In this document: positions 47,843 to 57,815 of the stretch, piece by piece
Position numbering within the stretch: the first letter of the stretch is position 1
Layout of the letters: each line of letters begins with the position of its first letter
DNA from: Synchiropus splendidus
Lineage: Eukaryota > Chordata > Actinopteri > Syngnathiformes > Callionymidae
Direction of reading: 5' to 3'
Length of the DNA stretch: 64,000 bases
NCBI RefSeq assembly: GCF_027744825.2
Contig: NC_071336.1
Span: forward strand, 11,161,001-11,225,000
Made by a program: the position numbers and the translations under genes
Notes under the pieces: model-generated
What the model saw: the letters and a program-made list of their open reading frames with translations, nothing else
What the model was told of the DNA's origin: nothing
Database searches by the model: none

Positions 47843-48934
47843 CTGACAATCGACCTGAACGAGTCCATTATTTCCTCCTTTCAGATGTTCTCACATACAC
47901 ACACTCACACACTAACTCTCGCAGGTGTTAGAAAAGGCAGCTTGTGATGTCGCTTGTTCTTGGTTATGGTAACCACATCCTGAGGAAACAAAGCTGACGG
48001 ATCTCCCTCCTGACATCTATCTTTATCTCTGTCGCTCTGCTCTTCTTTATATGCTCTCGACATTTTTTATTCAAACTCATGTCATTCTTTCGTTACAATT
48101 ACTCATTGTTCTCTTTTAAACTGAGCACCTTATAGTATTTCATTTGGGGTTTTGACGTTCACATCTTTCTGGGAAACTCCAGAAAGAAACTTTCAACTAC
48201 AGATTCCAATGTCTGTTGACTCGATTCCAATGGAGGAGAGTCATCCGAGAAGTATGATGAAACCGTGAAGAAGCAATGAGGAGAAAACCATCCAAGCCTG
48301 AAACAGTGTCCAGTCTCCAAAACCAAAGTCCATGTCTGATGTTTAAACATGTCGAGTACATCGTGGCTCCAGCAGTGCACTCACATTGTTTTGGGGGGCA
48401 AAACTAAAGAGCATTAATAGTACATTTTTTGATCAATCATCAGAATAACACATTTTATAATGAAGAAATCAAGTTCGGACAAGCCAAATCCTTCAAAATA
48501 AAATATTTTTGCGGAGACGATGGATGCTACATTTGAATAGCTGAAGAGCACGTTTTGGCTCATCTTGTAAGAGTCAATATGGAGAGAAGCATTTGTCAAT
48601 TATATGTCTAGTTAGACACAATGGGCCCCAAATTATGATTAATACTGTTCAGTCTGGTGTTTAAGATGTACACAACTCACATGCACAGTGCCTGATTTTA
48701 GCTGATTTTTTAAGCATTTGAAGAAAGCATTACAATAAACCCATTTCAGGACAAACTGTTGTGAGATTAGCCTTATGTCCGCCTTAGGCCACTGTAGTAG
48801 GGAGAACCACTACTGTAGGCCCGCTGAGTTAATTCATTACATCACAGCGTGTCACTTACAGGTGCAAATCAGAAACTGGGATTAACGTGATTTAGGGAAC
48901 ACACAGTTAGGCTTTCTTGGTTGTGCAAGTATTG

Positions 48935-49095
48935 CAGTAGTCACACACACTGGAGAACCCACAGAAAACCCACGCGCACACAATGAGAACAAGCCAACTC
49001 CATGCAGAAAGGTGGTCCGACCTGGGCATCGAGACTCGCAACCTTCTTGCTGCAAGGCAAGACTGCTAAATAGTTTCCTCTACATCAGTGAAAGA
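48935..49095 (-). repeat. Teleost SINE-like dispersed repeat
   Basis: Read on the minus strand: a tRNA-like head (TTAGCAGTCTTGCCTTGCAG, then AAGAAGGTTGCGAGTCTCGA), then CCTTTCTGCATGGAGTTGGC, TTGTTCTC and GTGGGTTTTCTGTGGGTTCT. This is the block order of a repeat found across many fish genomes. The family name was not assigned. Confidence 0.65.
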
Positions 49096-49837
49096 TAATA
49101 TACAATCCTTTTAGAACCTCAATACATGTATTTCATATGACACCCTTCTGCAACCTTGGCTGCCGGTTCTGTGTGGATGACTTCACTAACAGCTCCCTTA
49201 GCTCTCAAGTTTTACGTAAAAACAAAAGTGTGTGGGTGAGACTAGTTTCGCTGTTGGAAGTCACCCCGCTGTCACCTTTTTAACCACGAGTGTATGTGCG
49301 AGCTTCTCAAACCGAGAGTCATCAGTTTTCAGGCAGAGGAGGAGGACGATGCTCAAGGTTTCTTGTTAAAGGCCAATGTAAGTGTGGTGCGAATCCTGTC
49401 TACAGTACACTAACGGTGACGCTTGTGTTGCGATTTATTATTTTTGGTTGATGCAGAACAGAGCGTGAATTAAATAAATATTTTAATCATTCAACAGTTG
49501 CATATCCAAATGACAAAATGTGTCTTAATTAGTGGTTGTGTTCCTTTTACAAAAATAAAAATAATATAGCGGTGTAATTATGTCACTGCAACTCTGATAG
49601 TCTTGTCTATGTCAGTAGTGCGCCCCTAAAAGTCAAGAGTGCATCCTGGTCAAGGTAAAACCTATTATCACTAATGAGGCCAAGCTCCTCAGGCGAGATC
49701 TGAGGACTTATAATTTAAGTATAATACGTTTGAGATAGAAATTATTTTTATGAAAATGTAGACATTTTTTTAAGATTATTTTCTTTGTATCCATAAGTAG
49801 TCAGTCACAACTTGTCAGCGCATGTGAGATTGGTTTA

Positions 49838-50085
49838 GCTCTCCTTGTGAGGACCAATTCTTGGAAAAACACCTCCTTGTGAGGACAAATTTTCCAGTTA
49901 AGGTCAAGGCTGAGGATTAAAACCACATTAAAACAAAATAACTGGGTCTGTATAATAGGGTTTTTAGGATGGATTCGGTCCTGGTTAAGTTTAGTCATTT
50001 GTTTTGGATGGTTAGGTTTAGGGTGAGAAGCCGGGGAAAGGGTTATGTCAATGAGAAGTATAAGAAGGATAGAAATATGAACTTG
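49838..50085 (+). repeat. TGGGGACC-family dispersed repeat, copy C
   Basis: Has CCTTGTGAGGACCAATTCTTG, GGATGGTTAGGTTTAGGGTG, GCCGGGGAAAGGGTTATGTC and a GATAGAAATATGAAC end, in the same orientation as copies A, B and D. Lies just beyond the slc3a2 3' end. Confidence 0.8.
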
Positions 50086-50865
50086 TGATCTTAAGCAGTT
50101 TTACACTCATGTCTAGTGAAAAATATTTGAAAAGGCAAATGTTCTTTGGTAGCATGCAGCGTGCACAGATGGGAATTTGCCTTTACGCTCATTTACCAAC
50201 TGTTGTGTTTGTGTGGGTTTCATAGTTTATAATAAGCCAGTAGATTTGATCAGATAGACACCTGTGACACTGTACCAGTGCCAAATCTCATCTAAAAATA
50301 TCCTGCACATTACATTTCCACATCAAGGACACTCCATGTCTCCGCCTAAAAACGTGCACTGCAAGTCGGCACTTCAGAGTAAAATTCATTACCATGGTAT
50401 CAACTCATTCTGTAAATGAATACTGTGATGCATTTTCCATACACCCTTAGCCACTAGAGTTGTCTATAAATTAATCTTTAGCTTGTCATTTAAAAAGAAG
50501 TCAATTATTCTTCGATACACATTTACTTTCCCTTTTCACTGACTAAATCACATGCAGTTATAAAAGCAAATAAAAGTGAGCCCCATGAGCACATATTGCA
50601 AGGCTTCCATTAAAAAGCTTAATTTAAACAATTCTTCCTGCATTGTAGCTTTGTGTGTTTGGCACAAAATTAGATCACACCATTTGTCAAAGACGTAATC
50701 TCAAAGTAGCATTTCATTGTACCTTCAACTGCACTCACCGTCTTAACCTCCTTTAATACTTTTTCACTCAGTTTGTGCATTCAGTATCAACCTGTGTGGT
50801 GTATAACTGTCAACTTATCCAAATTTGCAGCAGACAAGAATCAGCCATTGTACGCAGAACCCCGT

Positions 50866-50871
50866 TTTATT
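50866..50871 (-). terminator. slc3a2 polyadenylation signal
   Basis: AATAAA on the minus strand, 183 bp after the slc3a2 stop codon (51054-51056). Confidence 0.55.
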
Positions 50872-51053
50872 CTCTTTTACAAGCACTCGCTTTTTTTTTT
50901 TTACAGCTCAGTAAGAGAACAAAGCAAAAACAAAAATTTAAAAAGTTGGAATGTATGCTAAAATCTCGAATTCAGAGTCAAAATCTAAAAGTTTTAAGTA
51001 AAACGAAAACATTTGACTTGACTATCAGCAGAGCTCTGCAGCGCTGCCCTGGC

Positions 51054-54000
51054 TCAGGCGACGTATGGGAACTTCAGAAGGACGGCCTGTTGGGCAGGCA
51101 GAGTGAGCTCATCCAGCTGGACCGGGGTGCCCTCCTTCTGTGTCGGGTCGGTGGACAGGACCACTGTGGCAGACTCAGGAAGTTCCACACCAGCTGTGGA
51201 CAGACAAGTTCACATTTTGAAATTTGCCACACACCAAGCTTGTTTTTTTAAAAGTGGGCCCATGTTGCTTCTCCATGTTTCATGAGTGTCAACATATACC
51301 AGAATGTGAAAGAACAGTCCATATCTGAGTAATTTAGTTTTAAGACAATACATTAGGCACTGCGTCGTATACAGTGACACATACAGACATCATGAGAAAC
51401 ACTTTTTAATCATAGTTAACCATTCATGTCTTCATGGGGACCTTTTGCCGGTCCCTGCGGGTCCAAACCTCGATTTGAGGATGAAGACTTCAAAATAACT
51501 GGGTCATTACAATTAGGGTTAAGTTTGGTTGAGGGTTGAGTCCTGGTTACAGTGAGCCAATTGTTTTAGATGGTTAGGTTCAGCGTGAGAGGCTGGGGAA
51601 AGCATTGGCAATGAGAAACCTCAGTGTCTCCACAGGGATAACAATACAAACGTGTGTGGATTTTTTTTTTCCCCAAAGTTTCATCCTGGAGAATTGAATA
51701 TGCAACACAACTTACGCAAAGCTGTAAACTTGATGGGGGCGTCCGTGTCGCCCCAGTTGGCTGCAGTTATGTACCGCCCACTCTGGTCCCACAAACGGAG
51801 GAATGCCAGGGAAGAGGGGCCAGAGTAGAGAGAGTAATAGTCTCCGTGAAGGAGGGAACGCTCCTTTCCTCGCAAGTCACTCAGCGATTTGAACCACTTC
51901 TTAGTAGATACATAGGCCTCACGCTGTGCCTGCGGACAACAGGTGCCGTGTGAGACAGTCAGTTTCAAACTCGAGGAATAAACTGCAATATAGCGGCATC
52001 GTCTTACTTCAGCAGTTGCATTGCTCGTTCCTTCTTCAGGCGCCTTCTCCAAGTTCCATGGCATCTTGGGGGATTCTGGACCCTTTTGAGTGGCGAAAAG
52101 GTTGTCATTATCAAGCCAACGTGACTGAAATAAAAACCATTCAGCTGCCACCAACCTGTTTCTGGAGTCCGATTTCATCTCCATAAGTAAACACTGGCGT
52201 TCCAGGCAGGGTGAAGAGAAGCAACTGGTAGAGGCGAATCAGACCCTGAGGGATGGCCAACTGATCCTGCGTGGCAGCGCCCACACCCCAAGCAATACTC
52301 CTCTGGTTGGCATGCAGGACATCCAGGGCCTTAATGCGTTCCACACCTGAAGCGCGGGGAAATGTCAGACATATACTTGACTGGAGAGACGCTCGTCCAG
52401 TATGACAAGAACCCACCACTGGTCTGGGTTTGCAGCAGGTCTGACAGAACCAGATCAGCTCCAGAAGTGTTGACCAGATGGGATGCCTGCCCAGGTGACA
52501 CGCCCTTCAACACTGCCATCAGGAGCCTGGCAGACAAAGAGTACAGAACAATGTCACGTCGGAGGGCCATCTACTCACCAATTTAACAGAATGCAAGTAT
52601 CTATAATATTATCACTCTATAAAAAGATTTTGGATATAAAAAAAATGAGCATTTACTTGTCAGACTCTTCAGTGTCGTTGCCATGGACAGCCATCAGAAG
52701 CTGGGACCAATCACCAGCTCCAGAGGCCACTTCAAGATTTTGGAGTTTTATGCCATCAATGCCCAGACCCAGCCAGTAATCTGCAGCTTCCTGAGCAGGA
52801 GAACCAGAATTTTAGCTACAACCCGCATTAGCCAGAATGATCAGGACTCAAGTGACCCCAGCTTCGTACCTTCACTTTCTCCATCACATTTTCCATGTCT
52901 CCAGAAGTGAACCATGGAGCCGATCCCTCATAGTTGGGGGTCAGATCCAGAACGACAGACATTCCTGAGAAGACAGCAAGTTAAGTTCAAAAAAAATGTT
53001 GGGACTTTTGTACCGAAAGGACAATAATTCATTTGTTGTGGGTTTATCTACTCTTTGGAATGCATGTTTCATATAAAGCCTTTTTTTCTGTCTGAAATAC
53101 AACTAAATATTATATATATTCAAACTAAACATTCACTTATATAAACTTAGAAATCACACCGCTTAGTAAAATACACACCCTTCTTATGAGCCTTCTGCAC
53201 TACAGCCATCAGGTTCTCCTGTGTGCCCTCAGTGGGGTCGATCGTCTTTAGGTCCAGTGTGTGCGGTTGGTCTTTTTGGACAGTGTGAAAAGGTCCGAGC
53301 ACAAGACCTTTGACCTTAAGCTGGTTCAGGCTGTCCAACTTTGACTCCACACCTACAGATCAAACGGGGAAGAACAATGAGTCGACGTCTCTGTGGGACT
53401 TTCAACAACATACAGAGACATTTTCCCTTCCTCTACGTGACAGAAAGAAAGAAGCTTGTTCACGTGGAAACAAGCCAAAGTCATGTGGTGCTATTGGAAT
53501 TCCACCCTGAGCAGCATGGAACCTGAGGCTGGGAATTCTGTTGAAAGCAGCCAGACAACCTGTACATGCCAGGAAAGGCTGGGCTTGAACACAAAATGGA
53601 GGCCAAGTGCTGATGTCAACTCTGGACTTTTAACTCTTCGAGTCAGGACATGGCAGTCTGGAGACTTCATTTTACAAGGTCCAATGTCTTTTGAGTTTTG
53701 CGCAGCTCAGCAGTTGATTATAATCAATACTTGACACACCCAGGCAAACGTATGGATTATACCTTGAAGTGGCTCTTTGGACAAAAATAAACTCATTTTG
53801 AGAATGAAAATTTATCAACATTATACGGAATGTCGTACACACTACAGATAGAATGAAGAAGTATTTACCATCCAGTCCATCAGAGAAGGCCTTGGCATCG
53901 GAAATCTGGTACAGTGGTCCCTCGTTCCACCATTTCATCTTAGGCAAAGGTTTGCAGCGAGGAGCTTGGACAATGATGGCGATGGCGCCGGCGAGCATCC

Positions 54001-54340
54001 CAATCCAGCCTAACCAGAAAAGCACCAGCAGCAGCCAGCGGGTCCGCACCCATCTGAAGGGAGAAACAAACATTCATTCATTCATTCATTTTCATTTGCT
54101 AACAAGGAGTATTTGGCTAAGTGATTGGGTTTTGTGGACATACCCCGGTGTGCCAGCCACCCTCATCAGCTCCTCCTTTGACAAACCAGTAAAAGCCACC
54201 TCATCTTCAGGGACCTTGACTTTCACGCTGCCGTTCTTCTCGCCGCCGGTCGGCTGACCATCGCCAGTCATCGGCTGCTTCTCAGGGTCCAGCTCGTTCA
54301 GCTCGACCTCTTTCATGTCGACTGCCGTATCGCTGCTCAT
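51054..54340 (-). CDS. slc3a2: 4F2 cell-surface antigen heavy chain (CD98hc), amino-acid transporter chaperone subunit
   Basis: Type II membrane glycoprotein that pairs by disulfide with SLC7 light chains to carry amino acids across the plasma membrane. Ten coding exons: 54144-54340, 53869-54053, 53179-53352, 52870-52964, 52657-52790, 52417-52526, 52156-52346, 52008-52082, 51716-51929 and 51054-51193. They give 504 codons, with phase consistent throughout. Acidic cytosolic N-terminus (DMKEVELNELDPEKQP), then FTGLSKEELMRVAGTPGWVR, one transmembrane helix (about 73-94), and APRCKPLP with Cys99 at the position of the light-chain-linking cysteine. The ectodomain is the catalytically dead amylase-like fold (VVLDLTPNY, LGIDGIKLQN, LPGTPVFTYGDEIGL, KERSLLHGD), ending VLLKFPYVA. 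Several NxS/T sites are present. Intron 8 is only 73 bp with an unusual acceptor (ACTCAAAAG); reading through it would hit TGA. Paralogue a or b is undecided. Confidence 0.96.
51425..51655 (+). repeat. TGGGGACC-family dispersed repeat, copy D (inside slc3a2 intron 10)
   Basis: CATGGGGACCTTTTGCCGGT, CCTCGATTTGAGGATGAAGA, GATGGTTAGGTTCAGCGTG, GAGGCTGGGGAAAGCATT and CTCCACAGGGATAACAATAC appear in the family order, with an ACGTGTGTGG tail. Antisense to slc3a2, between its last two exons. Confidence 0.8.
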
Positions 54341-54618
54341 CTTCAATTCTAAGAACAAGAAAGAACTCGTGACACCAGTATCAGGGGTGAACGGCGCTAT
54401 TTTAAGACAGATTATAGATAGGCCACGAAACTCGAAGGACTCCACAGTTGAAATTGCGCAATACAAGCGGGCAATTTTTATCATAACCCTAAAACAAAAA
54501 AACAGCGTTACGCTTTTAGACAAGGACCTTGGATGAATGGTGTCCGACAAACAAGTACTACGATAACTACCTCAACTCGTGACATGACAAATCGACGCGT
54601 TACTCGATGTGTACTTCA

Positions 54619-54627
54619 TGATGAAAG
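54619..54627 (+). promoter_or_regulatory. CARE-like (C/EBP-ATF) element 1 in slc3a2 intron 1
   Basis: TGATGAAAG fits the ATF4/C-EBP composite consensus TGATGNAAN. It sits 280 bp upstream of the start codon, within the first intron. Inferred from the motif and from slc3a2 being a known ATF4-responsive gene. Confidence 0.45.
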
Positions 54628-54661
54628 TTAAAACATGCTCGCTGAGCCACTTCGGCGTTTC

Positions 54662-54670
54662 TGATGCAAC
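54662..54670 (+). promoter_or_regulatory. CARE-like (C/EBP-ATF) element 2 in slc3a2 intron 1
   Basis: TGATGCAAC is a perfect match to the CARE consensus and lies 43 bp from the first element in the same orientation. Confidence 0.5.
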
Positions 54671-55141
54671 CTTGTGAGCAACAGGCTAATGCTAATGGTT
54701 ACTTTGAGCCCCACTGTTTTTCATGAAGCCACACGTTAAATGCCATTCCAACTAACACCACAAAAATCCTACCGAGCAACACAGAACGTCGAATACACGT
54801 ATAGGACCCTCAGGACGTCGTCTTCTGCTGAAAAAAAAACTGGGGGTAGGTCGTCTCGTTTTAGCACCGCAAACTCCCGTAAACAACTCCGACAAGTGGT
54901 TTCTACACGTACAACGCAGCACTTCCTTTGAAACATAAAAGACTAAGCGTGTTAGTAACAGTAGGTATTTACCGTGTGTAGTTTCGGCGGCAAAGTTCGA
55001 CGGCAAACTCGTCCGTGTCGCCTCCGATAATCTCCCGGACAATCTGCCTCTGAGAGACTTTATACTGGCGAGGAGGAGCCTTCCGCTCAGGACTCAATGA
55101 AACGTGACACCGCGCCATTTTGTTTCCTAGTTTTTTTTCTT

Positions 55142-55146
<5 letters not shown>

Positions 55147-55225
<79 letters not shown>
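55147..55225. repeat. (AT)n microsatellite
   Basis: About 79 bp of AT dinucleotides just upstream of the slc3a2 leader region. Confidence 0.95.
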
Positions 55226-55227
<2 letters not shown>

Positions 55228-57700
55228 AATGATCTGGTCTGTTTGACACATGGTTTAAGTTAAATGAGCCACTTATTTTGTGGGAATGCAATGTTTTTGT
55301 CATTTAGATGAGTTGTTTCGGTCATTATTGCTAATTTAACCTGATTAAAATACTGTTACCAACTTGTCTTGTACAGTGTAGACTTCATCCATCAATTTGA
55401 GTAAATAGAAATATTGTAATTATTAAAATTGTGCCTAAACTTGTCCATATTTCTTGCGTGTTTGTAATGATGCATGATCCCATTCTAGAATAAGAATAAT
55501 AACAATATGGTCAGTTTCAATTTCATTGCTTGAGTGAATTTTACAAAGAGGACACGTTTGTTTGGTGAGTGAATTAGACAAGTGAAATGACAAATTACGT
55601 TTTGAATACTTTAGGGAGGAATCCAACGCAGGATAGTGAGGACATTGCTGTTTCTGTCTTGAAATAGAGGTTGGACATTTGAATAATGTCATTATGAGTG
55701 AAGCCGTTTCCTCAGACTTGAGTGAATCAGATGGATTAACGGCCTGATTGATCACCGTCTCCGTTTCTCTTGACCGATCTAATCACTGAGAAGTGATGGC
55801 ACCACAAAATACATCCTTATTGAATCATCTAAATGCATTGCCTGCTCATTGTTTCACAGGACAATGTTGAAATTATGTCATGATTACATTTACATCACCT
55901 TCTGGTACCACATGATTGTTGTTATTGTTTGTACCACCTCTAGTAACTTCCCTCAAATGAATGTTCCTCATTATTTTTTATATGTTGTTAAAGCTATTAT
56001 ATGTGTGTACTTCTTACGGTATTTTGAACATGTAGTTCAACTGTATTTTCCATGACTTATCTGGCAAGTGACTGACGCGCGGGATTGTTGTTTGTCAAGT
56101 AGAAGAGCAAGAGCACAAACATGGAGAAACCCTGAGGAGACATATGGAGGAGGAGGAGCCAGCTGAAACAGGGAAAAGGGGGGAGGTCGGACATAGCAGG
56201 GCATGAAGGAAGGCTGGGCTGCAAAGATAAGTCAACATGTTTATTTGAGCCGAGCTGAACATTTTGTAACTGCCTTCTAAGTGAAACCAGAGTTGAAGAG
56301 AGTTTCTAAGAAATAGTCCAGGCTATTTCAGAAACCTAGAATTCTAAGACACGGATCTAGAAAGAGACTCACACACCTCAGATGCATGTGAGGTACATAA
56401 GCTGCTGTACACACATCAACCAACAGCACTGACACAGGTTTGGCTTCGTGTTGGCGGTACATCCCACGTGCGCTTTGTGTAGGTGTGTGTATTTAAACTA
56501 GTCAAAGTTGAAATAAAAAGGTCAGATGCAGCACTTCTGTTCAATGAGTCAAACTTGTTTCCTCGTCTTGCGACAGTACATGTTACATCAAGGAGGTCTT
56601 CCTTTTCTCACGGAACATTGAATAGAAGCTGGTTGGTGGGGGAGCAACTACAATCACACCCCCCGATGAGCCTTCTTGCTTTGTCTTTGGATCTGTGTGA
56701 GGGGAATTTTAACTCTTTGGTCGACATTGACACTTCCGTGTGGGGTCAGAACACTCCCAGCAGCTTTGGTAGACACAGTGTAACTTGTTCTTCCACACTA
56801 TCTTGCTCTGTCTCCTTCTAGTTGCTCAGCTTCAGGAATAACATGCATAACACTGCTAAGCACAAGCAACGCTGTCATTCCTTTTAATGGTGGGCTGTGC
56901 TTTAGCGCCCCCTTCTGGTTCTAAATCGGTCAAACAAAGGCCTTTGCTGGAATTCGGAAAACATTAAATGTTTGATGACATTATATTTGACAATAATACA
57001 AAATCAAAAAGTTTGAACGATACTGTCACATTTAATCTGAATGTACTTTAAATGGAGAACTAGTGAAATTAACAAATCCAGTTGAGTAATACTTAGAAAT
57101 GAAGCCTTTGGTTTCGTGATATTCAACCAATAATGTCAATAAAAAAGATAATATGAAGGTGATGCGTAACAACTATGCTGCCACCAGTTTTTGGTCGCTG
57201 TTTTCAAGCTTAAGTCTTGTCTTTTATTTGATTTTATTTGATCCTGATTGGGAAGGAAACAAACTTTGGGCTCGTCACGACATCAAGCACCAAGTGACTA
57301 ACAGTCACGTTAGTAAATCTCTGGCGTATCCCACCAGAGGCTGCCACAGTGATGACCCCTGATCTATGCTCAGTCCAGCCTTTGTTATCGCACTTATGCA
57401 GACAGAACGTGTCAACACTGCTTCATTGTGCTGACCAAGTGGATGGACAACGCCAATGCAACCGAGTCACTTAGCACTAAACTGACAACTAAATCGATGA
57501 CAAATGCTATTGCAATGATTGATTTCAGCTGCCACCAATAGTTGTTCGTAAGTCGTCCTTATCACCTCACGATACTTTTGGTGTCAGACGATCTTTGTCC
57601 AAACAACTATAACACTCTTAATCGACTACAGTAAACTATCTTTAAAGCTCATCTTCAGAATGCGGCACGCGTGCTTTTTTTAGTAAAAACATCGTCCACA
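55226..57700. other. Divergent intergenic region between slc3a2 and snx15
   Basis: About 2.5 kb without a recognised gene between head-to-head promoters. A 112-codon open frame at 56483-56821 has no domain and no splice or codon support. A CTCF-like motif is present at 56902-56921. Confidence 0.6.
56902..56921 (-). promoter_or_regulatory. CTCF-like motif
   Basis: AACCAGAAGGGGGCGCTAAA on the minus strand matches the CTCF core. It lies between the divergent slc3a2 and snx15 promoters. Motif only. Confidence 0.35.
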
Positions 57701-57718
57701 TGGTGCGTAGCGGCGATT

Positions 57719-57754
57719 GCGTCATGACGCACGCTTGCGTGTCATCCAGGAAGT
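57719..57754. promoter_or_regulatory. Putative snx15 promoter elements: ATF/CREB-like palindrome and ETS site
   Basis: GCGTCATGACGC is a perfect 12-bp palindrome of two TGACGC half-sites (57719-57730). CAGGAAGT at 57747-57754 fits an ETS site. Both lie within 100 bp upstream of the snx15 start codon, though they may be in the leader. Confidence 0.35.
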
Positions 57755-57815
57755 CGCCGAGTGCAGCTCGAATCAAAACAGAAGCCTTTCATTTCCCAGC
57801 TGACTGGTCTCGAAA

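Larger units (their letters stand above)
47843..50865. other. Intergenic region between the ELM2-SANT gene and slc3a2
   Basis: Contains a SINE-like repeat (48935-49095) and copy C of the TGGGGACC repeat (49838-50085). No gene was recognised. Confidence 0.6.
54348..54973 (-). other. slc3a2: slc3a2 5' leader exon and first intron
   Basis: The first coding exon has an acceptor, TTGTTCTTAG, at 54349, eight bases upstream of the ATG. A matching donor (CACACG|GTAAATAC) lies at 54973, so a noncoding leader exon likely runs from 54973 to roughly 55,100. Transcription start not visible. Confidence 0.5.

Noticed and set aside
56483..56821. 112-codon open frame between slc3a2 and snx15
   Set aside because: No recognisable family and no promoter or poly(A) support; consistent with chance.
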